Source: Euphorbia lathyris (taxonomy: Eukaryota; Streptophyta; Magnoliopsida; Malpighiales; Euphorbiaceae). Taken from it: a DNA stretch of 64,000 bases. The stretch lies in contig NC_088915.1 in assembly GCF_963576675.1 (NCBI RefSeq), positions 7,631,001 through 7,695,000 of the forward strand. The letters are read 5' to 3'. Position numbers and translations under genes: made by a program. The notes beneath the pieces were generated by a model. The model was not told the origin of the DNA, ran no database searches, and saw nothing but the letters and a program-made list of their open reading frames with translations. Positions 22,902 through 33,494 of the stretch are shown one piece after another. Position 1 is the first letter of the stretch; the number at the start of each line of letters is the position of its first letter.

Positions 22902-25900
22902 TTATGCTATCCTAGCTGCATAAATGCGATCCCACCCTTCAACGCTACGTTCATGGTGCCCCTTCCACCAGTCTATTACATGAGGGACTGGAAAATTAGG
23001 AGATAAATTTAAACGAATATAGTGGCGACAGTGCGTACCCAAATGAGCTATGCAGATCTCTCGTTCTGGTCTTGTAGCAGTGGAAGGGGCATACACTGGT
23101 AAAACAGTACCACAAAAACTAGAGTTATTTCCATCCACGTAACCGAAAAACATTACAGCAGCATTGTACAATGTAGCAATCAGAAACATGTCATCATAAG
23201 CGAGCATCCAATGCTCCTGCGAACAAGCTCCACCGTCCCAACTGATTCTATTAATTGCTGCATCAACACCGTCAATTAACACAGATTCATAACGAGAGCG
23301 GTTATCAATTACTTCATTCCTAAGGTGATGCCTGACTGATTTCCACTTCTCTTCGGTGCCAAAAATGTAGGAAGAAACAACACGGAAGCCACAATTTCCA
23401 TCACCGACTACGTCGCAATATGTTTCAACGTACGGTTTAATGATCCCGATTACTTTGTCAGAATGAACGAAATCATTAACTTCATACGTATTTCCATCTG
23501 CATTGAATCAAAATAAGATATTGTAACCCGCACATAACTTATGTTAAGTGTAAATTAATTAGATATTGCAAAATTATATTACCTGAGGATGCAAAATTAT
23601 GAACAGATGATGAAGAGCTTTTCCTACCACTTCTACCACGGCTCCTAGACGAACTACTAGAACGAGCACATCCACGCCGAGTTTCGTTGTACTCCCAGGC
23701 ACTAGGCATACGTTTTGTAGATTTACCCGACTTCGGTCATCCTCGAACGTTAATTTTCATATCAAGTTTGGTGTAATGTGCTTAATCAGGGTGTAGTTGA
23801 TCATGTATAAGTATTGAAATGTTTCGTATCAAGGCTGGGTCACCTTTAGATACCTGGTCGATTAAGGATTTAAAATATCTCTGATCCTCTCTCTGATCAT
23901 GACACCCTTCAGTTTCATGAGTCTGACCATAATTAATCAAAAGTGTTCTCCAGAACACATGAACCCTCTCAACACTAATCATATCGCCAGACTCATAAGC
24001 TTGTTTGATCTCGCATGCACATGGTATCTGATGAGAGGTTCTCAATACACATCCACAACGCGCATTCACTTCATGGCTCAAACTTCTCATTCGACCTAAC
24101 TCAACATTGATCAGTTGCATGCAGTAGTGTGAGACTTTGCATACCAGGTAGTTAAAGGGGAATCCAGAGTAATGTACTCCTTTACGAAGCCTGAACTGCT
24201 CAAGCATGTACCTAATAAGAACATAAACATACTATCAGTTGACTGAGATTTACAAATACATGATAAGAATACAAACATCTTCCAATAGAACCTATTGAAA
24301 ATACCTGATATTAGTTGCATGGGCTTCTATCTGCTTATGAACCTTCTGCCATACCGTATCCAGCGATCCTGTGGCTGTATTGAGCCATTGCTTTAGACTC
24401 GCATGTTTGCTCTCCACACGACAAGTGGTTGTGTTGCCAAAATGTAAGAAATTTTTCGTCCATGCAACAATAAACTTCTCCTTATGCACCAACCACGTCT
24501 CCTCAACGTACGAGATAAGAGTTTGGTACCTGCTCATCGAATCATGCATCTTGCCCAGATTTTCCTCGTACTCCGCAATGGATAAAGATTCAATTAATGT
24601 TCTCCATTTTCCATTCTTGAATTTACCAGCAATTGATTTGTCTCCCATGATTCTGTACGCCCGATCTTCTATATCCTTGTTTATATGCCAGGTGCATAGC
24701 AAATGTGTTGTATGTGGGAAAACCTCCAGACTCGGTTTCAACAACCCCAACTCCCTATCACTGACGATAACAGTCGGGTTGAGATCAAACCCAATCAAAA
24801 CCCCCAGCCACTGCAGGACTCAACGATAACTTCCTTCAGTCTCATCTTTAATGATGGCATATGCGATCTTGAAATTGTTATTGCAAGGCGTCATCCCAAC
24901 AATTTCAACAAATAACATTTTGTACTTGTTGGTTTTGTACGTGGAATCAATGCTGATGTACCAGTGATAAGTCCTGAATAAATCTACTGATTCTGGATGT
25001 GCCATAAACACGTGTGTAATGATGCTGGAATCACCCTCAGTTTGCGTATAATGAGCATACTTGTTATCGAGAGCGATATGATAGAACTGACTAGCCAAGT
25101 CTCTACCTTCAAACCCATCCTTCCTCATCTTATCTCTATAGTTGTAGACGTGTTTAATTGTTGGGTGGTCTTCAGGATGCTTTTCTTTAACGACTGCTAA
25201 AATAGCACAAGGCTTTGCTTGAGCCGAACTCATATCACGAATGATTAATTTAGATGCGATACTGAGTCCGCTCATCTGCCGACTTCCCTCTGGATACACA
25301 CGTAACGAATGATTGTGCTGACCAGTTAATCCAGCCTTAGCCTTTATCCCCCAACCAGTAAGGTCTGACCGTTGATAGGCTTTAATCTCAAATTTACACC
25401 TGCATGCTTTAGTTTTCGTTTTTTGTATTAACCCTGCGTCGTCTGTTTTCCCTCTATGGCGTTCACCCCGTGAACATCTCAATTGCTTTTGCTTTTGCTT
25501 TCCACCATTTTTATGCGAAGATATTGTAATCTCAACCCTAATTCGAATAGCTACCTGTTTTGCCCAAGTAACAACATCTTCACACGAAGCGAAAACGGTG
25601 TCCGTTATAAAACGAGAACTGTAATCAATGTCGTCCGGTTGCCAATCTTCTAACGGTTCCTGAATATATAAAAAATGCATAATATGTATTAACAATACGC
25701 ACAAAAATGTTAAAAAATGGCATTCGGTTGCATAATAGGTATTAACAATACATGTAAAAATTTAAAAATATAAATTTAGGGCTTAGTCGGGTTAAAAATT
25801 ACAATTCCGAGCTTGTTCGGGCCTCGTATAGGCTAAACGGACAGGCTGTCTGGTTAAAATGCAAAATATTGGGCAAATTATGCCTAAATGGGCAGCCTGT

Positions 25901-26225
25901 CCGTTCCACCGTACGTGGGAACGGGCAAGTCACGCCGCTCGTCCGACGGCGGAACGAGCGGCATGCGCTGCTCATTCCGTAGGCCGAACGGGCAGCGCGC
26001 TCTGCTTGTTCGGCTGGTGGAACGAGCGGCGCATGCCGCTCGTTCCATAGGCCGAACGGGGAGTTCGTCCGTTCGGCCGTGCGGACGAGCGGCATCGGAC
26101 GCCCGTTTAGGCCAATTCCAAATAAAAAAAAATTAAAAAATTAAAAAACGAAATTAAAATTAAAATTTATATCGTAGGATTACCTCGTGTACGAAATCAT
26201 GGTCTTCGGGAATGCTCGGGTCCAT
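22902..26225 (-). pseudogene. MULE transposase fused to C-terminal OTU cysteine protease domain
   Basis: Exons on minus: 26225-26184, 25659-24305, 24211-23583 and 23497-22902, joined by GT-AG introns with matching phase, giving 873 codons. The N-terminal part has Cys/His pairs (KACRCKFEIK, GQHNHSL) like FAR1-type DNA-binding modules. The DDE catalytic residues are present: Asp in YISIDSTYKT (about 252), Asp in VIVSDREL (about 315), Glu in CRVESKHA (about 430). A SWIM-like Cys cluster follows (CGCVLRTSHQIPCAC). A basic/Ser-rich linker leads to an OTU domain with DVVGDGNCGFRVVS (Cys about 711) and the downstream HYI (His about 834). Three in-frame stops break it: TGA 24820-24822 (family Trp), TAA 23782-23784, and TGA 23737-23739 (family Arg). 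No frameshift was found. The transposase would cut at the TIRs. The OTU part suggests deubiquitinating activity, which is inference. Confidence 0.88.
25808..26112. repeat. GC-rich inverted-repeat cassette in transposase intron 1
   Basis: The intron is 25660-26182. The block holds a chain of inverted repeats: CCGTTCCAC/CGTGGGAACGG near 25911-25934; GCCGCTCGT/ACGAGCGGC near 25937-25963; a perfect 13-bp pair 26018-26030 with 26035-26047 around GCAT; and CGTCCG/CGGACG near 26068-26090. It ends CCCGTTTAGGCC and starts near GGCTAAACGG. It is not coding. Confidence 0.85.
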
Positions 26226-26280
26226 TTTCGTCCAATTAGAGTTTTTAGGCTTGGGAGAGAAAGAGAGGAAAAAAAAGTTT

Positions 26281-26366
26281 TGGTTTTTGAGTTTAAATTA
26301 TAAGGAGGGCATAATTGTCAAAACAGTGTGGTGGTTGGAAAAAATATTGCGGTATATAGCAATACC
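26281..26366 (-). repeat. MULE right terminal inverted repeat
   Basis: Inverted match of 17026-17118. The transposase start codon lies about 55 bp inside it, so the TIR probably contains the transposase promoter. Confidence 0.9.
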
Positions 26367-26476
26367 CTTTTTATATCTTTATGACTTTTTATAAATTTAG
26401 GGACTTAATCATGACACTTTAAGAAAGTTTAAAGGGTTAATGAAACACTATATAAGTTGAGAGAGCCTATAAAAAC

Positions 26477-27256
26477 TAGACCTGTTCAAGAGGCTATTGG
26501 TCCGCCGAACCCGTCCAAACCCGTCTTGTATAGGTTGGGTTTGGACATATATATTTTATATTTAGCCCGGTCCAACTCAAACCCACATATCAAATGAATT
26601 GGGCTTGAGATTTACCTTAAAATCCCAAGCCCGACCAAACCCGACCCGTGTTTATATTATATATTATATTTTTATTATTATTTTGTTGAAGAAGTCTATT
26701 AGATTAATATTTATATATCAAGGTTTTTTAACTCAATAAATATAATGCCTATAATAGTCATACATTATATGCATACTATGCTTAAATTTCAGATTTTTGA
26801 TTTATTTATTGTATTTTAAAAGATTCACTACTATCTTTTTTTACCAGCCCTTTCCAACTGTTAAATATCTTTCACTATCTTTTTCTTCTCCCTAATGATT
26901 TATGTCAATAAAATATCCGGTATCCTTGTCAATCTCCAGGTTATAAATATGGATTAAGCCGCTTCATCATAATGGTTAGTGATGTAATTCATCTATTTCA
27001 TGCCAAATGAAATGGCAAAAACTACTATATGATCTATATGTAATTAACTTTTTTCAATCCATATTATCCTAATTTAATTTTTTAATATAAAATATATTAG
27101 TTGGACGGGCCGGGTTGGGCTTAGGAATTAGTTCCCTTGATCAGGCCCAGTTCGCCCCGAGCCCGATACACATATAATATGGGTTGAGTTTGGACAAACT
27201 AATTACATGTTAAGCCCGGTCCGAGCCCAATCCGGCCCAACCCATGAACATGTCTA
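26477..27256. mobile_element. hAT-type non-autonomous element
   Basis: Ends TAGACCTGTTCAAG and CATGAACATGTCTA are inverted. Flanks ATAAAAAC (26469-26476) and ATAAAAAG (27257-27264) form an 8-bp duplication with one mismatch. Subterminal GCCCGGTCC-type words recur on both sides. No frame. Confidence 0.75.
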
Positions 27257-27264
27257 ATAAAAAG

Positions 27265-27723
27265 GGAAAATTACACAGAAATTCATCTTTTAGAAACTAT
27301 TTACAACTATGTCAAGTCATAATTTTGGATTATGTCAAACTAGAGAAATCAGTACTTTTAATATATTTTAAAGATTAAAATTTATAAATTAGAAGTCTAA
27401 AATATATTTTTTAGGATTTATGATTTATGAATTTGAGTCTAGAATTTTTAAATTGTGATGTAAAATCATAATATATAGAGAATAGTGACATATTAATAAT
27501 TAAGTTTGATGATATGACTTAGTTGTAATTTTAAGGTTAATCATGATATTCATGTAATTTAATTGAACTAAAAACTCAACTCAAAAGCTTTCTATAAACA
27601 TGACATGTTATCAAAATATAAAAAAAACATCATGTAATGTACGTGGTCTCTTATAATTCTTTTTTAATTTTTTTTATTAGTATAAATATTTTAAATGCAA
27701 ATATTATTCAATTATTAGTTATA
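27265..27723. other. AT-rich intergenic DNA
   Basis: No gene or transposon end recognised. Confidence 0.4.
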
Positions 27724-27725
27724 TA

Positions 27726-27989
27726 CTACCTCCGTTTCATATTACATGTCTTTCTAGAGATTTTTTTTTGTTTCATATTACATATCGTTTTATATGATCA
27801 GTACACGTTAAGTCATCTTTTTTTTTCTGCTATAAAACGCAGGTTTACAGAAATTAATTAGAATAATGGACTTATTATAGAACAAATAAATATTGAAATC
27901 AATGAATAAGAGGCAATAATATCTTTTTTGCAATATCCTTAATTTCTATAAAACTTTCTAAAAAGACATGTGATATGAAACGGAGGGAG
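27726..27989. mobile_element. Stowaway MITE
   Basis: Left CTACCTCCGTTTCATATTAC and right GATATGAAACGGAGGGAG are the classic Stowaway (Tc1/mariner) terminus, with TA on each side. Confidence 0.9.
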
Positions 27990-27991
27990 TA

Positions 27992-29029
27992 CTATTTATA
28001 AATTAAACTAATAAAATATAAATAAATTTAATAATATAATTATTTATTTTCAAAAAACTTTACTTTCAATAAAAAAATTCAACTCTGTTTTACTCTTAAT
28101 TTTAGAAATTATCAAATCTAATTGACTATAATATAAAATTAAACGTGAAAATAGATAAATTTGTAGTTTTTCTTGAATAGAGAAACTGAAAATTATTAGT
28201 TGTAAAGATAATAACATTTAAATTGAAAAAACTATAAAAATCATATTTGTTTAAATGTGGCAATTTCATCAATATCACTAGTATAAAAGTCTTGCCTCAT
28301 GGAGGATACCTAATGTTTTTACACCATTTAGGAATAAACTTATTTAATGTTTCTAAATATATATAAATAAAGTCATTGATAATAAAAGATGCAAAACTAT
28401 AAAAATAAAATAAAACTATTGGTAATAAGAGATGTAAGCGCTATAGAAGATCATGAATTGCTCTATGTTTCTGAAATTAGTGTCTTATCAAAGCTCAATA
28501 AGAATTAATATGATCTTGGTGATTTAATTTTATATAAATTCATAATATTATTTTTAATCAGTAAAAAAAGAATTGCACCTCAATTCTATCGGTATTGTTT
28601 AATATATATATATATATATATAAATACAAATTCTTCGAATTAATACATAATAAAATAGAAAATTTATTTATATTTCATTAATTTTTTTTAATAATTCATA
28701 TTTCATTAATTTAGTTTGCAAATAATGTATCATTAATGAATTTAATAATATTTGTATTTAAAATTTGTATACTAATAAAAAAAATCCTAATATATTTTCA
28801 GCTCTCTAAGTTGTCTTAAAACTACAATTGATCCTTAAACTTCAAAAAGTTACGACTAACCATTTCAACTTACTTATTTAGAATAAATAACTCACAAACC
28901 ACCCTTAAATCCAAAAAAAAAAAAACATTCAGAATAACATTACAACAGAAAAAAATCAAAATATCCGCTGCTACATCAAACTAATTTGCTAATACATCAA
29001 CAACGTGATAAAAAAGAACTTACAAAATC
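27992..29029. other. Very AT-rich DNA with a (TA)n tract
   Basis: A (TA)n run lies at about 28602-28622. At 28800-28925 is the left half of the MITE family found complete at 63168-63591. No gene seen. Confidence 0.5.
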
Positions 29030-29440
29030 AACAGAATGCCAATGACTGCATCACAATCTCTATCAATGAACATATTGCGGATCAGATCCATATCCCATTT
29101 GCCAACTTCTGACACTCTCTAATCCGCAGCAACAGTCGTATCTGCCCTAGACAAGGGGGCACTTTTCACATACAGTTTATCTGATAGCGGCAACCATGGG
29201 TCTGACCACACCCAAACAGTAGCACTTGACCCCACAACCCGGCGAGCTCCTGTCGCCACCACTCTGAGAGCCGCCATTATACTCCGCCATATGAAGCTTG
29301 GATTATCACCCAAGGTAGCCTCGAGGAAGGAGGAATGCGGGAAGTACCGCGCTTTGAATGCACGGTCTACTAGTGAGTCCTCAAATTCAAGTAGTCGCGA
29401 GCCTTGCATAACCAGCAATGCTAGATTAAAATTAAGGTGT
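29030..29440 (-). pseudogene. L1-type LINE fragment, end of reverse transcriptase ORF
   Basis: The minus frame reads NLALLVMQGSRLLEFEDSL, FKARYFPHSSFLEATLG, PSFIWRSIMAAL and VWVWSDPWLP. That is the conserved linker between reverse transcriptase and the zinc-binding RVT region of plant LINEs. A stop follows AAD, then the same frame continues RVSEVGKWDMDLIRNMF. It is truncated on the right by the MULE end at about 29440. Its sequence differs from the 45-kb LINE, so it is a different family member. Confidence 0.75.
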
Positions 29441-29880
29441 TGCTATTTATCGCCCTCGTTTTACTTATCATAACCCCATATTTGACAATTTTGCTCTTCT
29501 CATTTTATTTTGAGCAAAAACTGAGAATTCTTTTTCTCTCCTGAGCAAAACCGAAATTCTAAAAAAAAGGACCCGAAAAATCCAAAAATGGATGATTTCG
29601 AAGACGAGGTAAAAAATGGACCCGAGAACTCCGAAAATGAACAATTTAGAAAAAAATACAATTTATACTCGTATTTGACATCGGCGGGAAAAAATCACGC
29701 CTGCTCTTTGGGCTTTGGCCAGATGGGAGATTCTCCCGCCTACCCAAAGGGCAGGCGAAATATTCTTCCATCTAGTAAGCGGATGACAAGTTCCGTTTTC
29801 AAATTCGAAAACAGATCTCGTGTTTTAAATGAAAATTTAATAGAAAAATGTAATTTTTTTATAAATTTACCGTAATTTCC
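29441..29880 (+). mobile_element. Truncated MULE end with transposase exon 1
   Basis: TTGCTATTTATCGCCCTCG through TTGACAATTTTGCTCTTCTC matches the arms of the MULEs at 41750 and 7567. ATGGATGATTTCGAAGACGA at 29588 followed by GGTAAAA is the short first exon (MDDFEDE) and donor site of a MULE transposase gene. A GC-rich inverted-repeat cassette follows in the intron. The other end is missing, and the sequence runs into the upstream region of the DUF538 gene. Confidence 0.7.
29699..29756. repeat. GC-rich inverted-repeat cassette in truncated MULE
   Basis: Arms 29699-29712 and 29743-29756 (14 bp, one mismatch) enclose a second inverted repeat GGGAGA/TCTCCC at 29725-29737. Same location in the gene (intron 1) and same style as the cassettes of the 9.3-kb MULE, but a different sequence. 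Confidence 0.75.
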
Positions 29881-29988
29881 CACCATGCCGTTTTATGATT
29901 TTTGCAAAGATTAGAAAGAGTGAGAAGTTTGTTGCGGAACCCATCTTCGTTATAAATTAAGTCATTTTATCTTCGCGGGCGGTCAACT

Positions 29989-30489
29989 ATGGCTTCCCTT
30001 CTTCAGATACCAATTTCAATCTACCTCCTTTCCCTCATCCTTTTCTGCAAAACTCATCTATCTCTTTCCCTCACCGATCCATCTCTCGCTTCTCTATCTC
30101 AATCGGATATCCATGACGTCATACCTAAGTACGGCCTACCTCCGGGCCTGATTCCTGACAATGTAAAATCATACACGATTTCAGATTCTGGTGCCTTCGC
30201 AATTCAACTCAATACACCCTGCTATGTTCATTTTGAACTGCTCGTATACTACGATACTGAAATTAAAGGGAAGTTGAGCTACGGCGCTGTTCGTGACGTG
30301 TCTGGGATTCAGGCGAAGAAGGCGTTTCTTTGGTTACCGGTCACCGGAATTGAGGCTACTGAAAGTGATAGTATGATTCAGTTCTTCGTCGGCCCTTTAT
30401 CTAAGCAATTTCCAGTTTCTCGATTTCTGGATATTCCTGCTTGTGAGAGCAAAGTTTCTCTAAGGACTCTGAACTTGGACTCGATCTGA
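29989..30489 (+). CDS. DUF538 family secreted protein
   Basis: Single-exon frame of 166 codons from ATGGCTTCCC to TGA, typical length for the family. Residues 1-27 form a hydrophobic signal peptide (IYLLSLILFC, ending near SLSLTD). DUF538 spans about 38-155, with the family signature DVIPKYGLPPGLIPDNVKSY, then FELLVYYDTEIKGKLSYGAV, and then a WLPVTGIEAT block. One Cys pair (CYV and PACES) is in the usual places. The protein is probably secreted or vacuolar. No biochemical activity is firmly established for most members, and none is proposed here. The start is the only one that gives the signal peptide. The first base after the stop begins AGGTAATT, and a possible acceptor CATTAG lies at about 31111, so a 3-prime UTR intron is possible. 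It is the only apparently intact non-transposon gene in the window. Its proximal promoter adjoins a truncated MULE. Confidence 0.9.
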   Translation: MASLLQIPISIYLLSLILFCKTHLSLSLTDPSLASLSQSDIHDVIPKYGLPPGLIPDNVKSYTISDSGAFAIQLNTPCYVHFELLVYYDTEIKGKLSYGAVRDVSGIQAKKAFLWLPVTGIEATESDSMIQFFVGPLSKQFPVSRFLDIPACESKVSLRTLNLDSI

Positions 30490-31863
30490 GGTAATTCTGC
30501 TTTATCATATCTCTGGATTTAGTTAATTTTTCTATATCCTATCTCTGGAATTAGTTCAATTAGAGGTTTTGAATGTGTTTTAGGTAGCTCTACTGCTTTG
30601 ATTTGTCGTTATTTCAAACATCTTCAGTTCATCACAAAGTAATTTTTTGGCAGATAATCTCTTGGATTTCATTAATTAGAATATAACAATCGAAACCTTT
30701 TTTTTTTTTTTGTCTATTCTTAGTTGAATCAATCATCAATTGGTAGAATATAGTATAGTAGGCTGGAGTATCCATCTTCAACCTGTCTTAATATCCAGAA
30801 TTGGATTGAATTTGATTGGATTGTCTGACTTTTTCTGTAAGACCGAGTCGAATTGTACTTTTTACTCGTGGCTGAGTATACATCTTGAAGATTCACGAAC
30901 TGAAATGCATACCAGAATAAAATATCTAGAATCGAATTGAACAGTTGACAGACTGAATTGAATTTATACGGCTGAAGATATATTTCTTGAAATAATTCAA
31001 ATTCCCAATTAAACCGAACCGATCTAATCTCTATGCGATAGTGAAAGTTTACTCTTGGTTTTCTTCTTATAATGAGTAATTATATTGTGTTGTTTGGTTT
31101 GGTTCATTAGGATTTTTGGATAAAGCGGAGGGTCCATAGGTTTTTGGACCAATCCCTGCAAATATGGCTTAGGCTGCTATATTGTACCCACTTTGATGTT
31201 TAAGTATCCCTTTTGATAAACTAATGTTTTATGAATGATTAAACTTGAAATTTACCTCAATTCAGCATCTCTATTTATGAGATACCAAAAGCAGGTTCTC
31301 TGGAGAAGTAGGTTTTTGCGTTTTTATTGAAATAGATTCATGCCTTATATCAATTGGTTTAACAATATGGTATTAGAGTTTCTTACAGTCCAAAATGTTA
31401 GACATCCTCAAATGTTCAGCCCTAGCTTGAGGGAGATGTATTAAGTATTCCATATTGGCTAGCTATATAGGTAATGCGTCATTTGTAAATGTGAGGCAAG
31501 GCAACTCTTCTTTCCTATCAAGGTGCCTTTTAGGGGATTATGCACAAGTTAAGATAGTACTAGAGATTCTTAGACTAAGTAGTTGAGTGTTCAAATCGTG
31601 ATAACTACTAACTCCATTTATTGATGGAACATGGTAGGATGGATTTGTGTTATACATCCTTCAAGTCTACATTTAGCTGCCGGTGACAAATCATAAACAA
31701 CTATTCTTAGACCCTACTTATCAAATTAGAGTTTTAGATTAATTAGCCTGTTTATATGGTATTGGAATCTCTTAGACCAAATGAAGAGTTGAAATCAATG
31801 AATAGATTCTTATTATGGTCCCTCAACTATGCTTTTATTTTCTATTAATATAGAAGTTCTTGA
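30490..31863 (+). other. 3-prime flank of the DUF538 gene, no further gene
   Basis: May hold a 3-prime UTR intron (donor at about 30491, acceptor about 31111). The rest shows no frame with known motifs. Confidence 0.4.
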
Positions 31864-31940
31864 GGGCGAGCCTTGGCGCAACGGTAAACGTTGTTGTCGT
31901 GTGACCAAGAGGTCACGGGTTCGAGTCTTAGGAGCGGCCT
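31864..31940 (+). mobile_element. Au-type SINE, 5-prime (tRNA-like) half
   Basis: GGGCGAGCCTTGGCGCAACG with box A, then GGTCACGGGTTCGAGTC as box B of a tRNA-derived pol III promoter. The 3-prime half of the SINE is absent. Sequence after 31940 belongs to the repeat shared with 36567. Confidence 0.8.
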
Positions 31941-31954
31941 TAAACTGCTTTCCT

Positions 31955-32430
31955 TTCCTAAGCTTTCCTTTCCTTAAACTGCACCTTAAGCTACAATCAA
32001 TTAACTAATCTTGAAGAATAGAAAGAGAATTGTAGTGAAAACTAGCAAATGAATTCTGGTTACAGATGCTGTTATATAGTCAGTATTATTGACTAATCAA
32101 CTACCTAATCTTGAAGTAACATCAAACTAACATGGTTTACCAACTAACTATAGTTACATTAAGGGGAGGTTTGTTTGCTTATTTTTCTCCTCTTGTTTGC
32201 CTTTTCATATTAAAAATGAGAAATGTAAGTGTTTGGTTTGTTCGACTTTTACAGCAAACCAAATGGCTCCTAAATATAACTAGTCGATATTCCCTACATA
32301 GATAAATGGATTTACTTCATCGCTTGATCGCATCTTAGTGCTTGTTTGGTTCTTCTTTTTATAGCTCATTTTTGTTCTTTTACTCCAAGTAGTAAATTGA
32401 GAAAACTGAGTGTTTGGTTAGGATTGTGAA
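31955..32430. repeat. Duplicated segment, copy 1
   Basis: CTTTCCTTTCCTTAAACTGC through TTAAGCTACAATCAATTAAC and TTTTTGTTCTTTTACTCC to GTTAGGATTG is repeated at 36567-37272, where it carries an extra MITE. No gene. Confidence 0.8.
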
Positions 32431-32798
32431 ACAGCCGCTAGTAGCTATTTTAGAAAGAAAATCAGCTAACATCTAGTAGCTATCGGAAAACAACAAACGG
32501 TGAACAACAACAATTGAACCAAACTAGCCGTCAACCTTAGTAACTAAAGAATGCACTCACTTTGAGAACTTGCAGCATGTTGCAAATAAGGCATATTGAC
32601 CTATTTGTAACATTTCGACTCTGACCTATCCAAATTAAATTAAATTAGTCCAATTTAGATGGAATCTTCTTACCCTGTCTAAATTGAACAAAAAAGTATT
32701 ACTTTCAGTTTAGTCGGTGTTAAAAGATTTTGTATAAATTGGATCAATGATTCTTAATTTGATAAGCTAGGGACCAAATGTTTCGTTTTGATAGTATA

Positions 32799-32987
32799 AA
32801 AAAAAGGGCGGCCCGGTCGCATTACGCGTCCCCGCTGAGCGAGGGTCCGGGGAGGGGTCCCACCACAAGGGTGTATTGGGGGCAAGCCTTCCCTTGCCAA
32901 TTTAATTGGCAAGAGGCCGCTCCTAAGACTCGAACCCGTGACCTCTGGTCACACGGCAACAACGTTTTACCGTTGCGCCAAGGTTCG
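32799..32987 (-). mobile_element. Au-type SINE, full length
   Basis: On minus the element has the tRNA-like head (GTCACGGGTTCGAGTC on reading) and the tail GCCTCTTGCC...CGGACCCTCGC...GGGCCGCC typical of Au SINEs, ending in T-rich sequence. The duplication TTTTGATAGTATA at 32786-32798 and 32988-33000 brackets it. Confidence 0.9.
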
Positions 32988-33314
32988 TTTTGATAGTATA
33001 TAAGGATAATTTTGTAAACAATATTTTATACCCTCCTAAACATTACAATTTAGAGGGTTAGAAATTGGAGGATATTTAACTTTATGAACCGTTATAAACA
33101 GTTACCTTCCTTCTTTCGTTCCTCCAAAGTAAGAGTTGTTCATTACCTTTCAAAATGTTTCATTTATGAACCCTTTCAAACCCTCATTCCCATAGTTATT
33201 GAAGGCCTAAGGTGCACGGTGTAAGGGGTTGTGGAGCCTTGGCGTAAGGCGCCGGTGCGTGCCTGAACAACACAAGGCGCATTAAAAGAATAAAATTATA
33301 TAGAACCACCATAA

Positions 33315-33494
33315 TAAAAAAAAAGGGTGGCCCGATGTACTACGCGTCCCCGCTAAGCGAGGGTCCGGGGAGGGATCCCACGAAAAGGGTGTAGTGGGCA
33401 AGCCTTCCCCTGCCAATTTTTGGCAAGAGGCCGCTCCTTAAGACTCGAACCCGTGACCTCTCGGTCACATACCGTTGCGCCAAGGCTCGCCCTC
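33315..33494 (-). mobile_element. Au-type SINE, full length
   Basis: Same family as its neighbours. The perfect 18-bp duplication TATATAGAACCACCATAA lies at 33297-33314 and 33495-33512. The box A area is shortened (ACATACCGTTGCGCC). Confidence 0.92.

Larger units (their letters stand above)
17026..26366. mobile_element. Complete 9.3-kb MULE with PMD gene and OTU-transposase gene
   Basis: The perfect 9-bp duplication CTTTTTATA lies at 17017-17025 and 26367-26375. The arms of about 90 bp (left 17026-17118, right about 26281-26366) share GCTATATACCGCAATATTTT, TTTTCCA, and then TGCCCTCC.CATAATTTAAAC. Inside are two convergent gene remnants, PMD on plus and transposase-OTU on minus, with their 3-prime ends separated by a 3-kb tandem array. 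Each gene has a GC-rich inverted-repeat cassette in its first intron. The perfect target duplication suggests moderate age, while both genes carry several disabling mutations, so this copy is not autonomous now. Confidence 0.92.

Noticed and set aside
25799..26136. Frames rich in Arg/Ala on both strands
   Set aside because: Same reason: intronic GC-rich cassette.
31864..31940. tRNA gene
   Set aside because: Boxes A and B are present but the cloverleaf does not close; it is the head of a SINE found three more times nearby.
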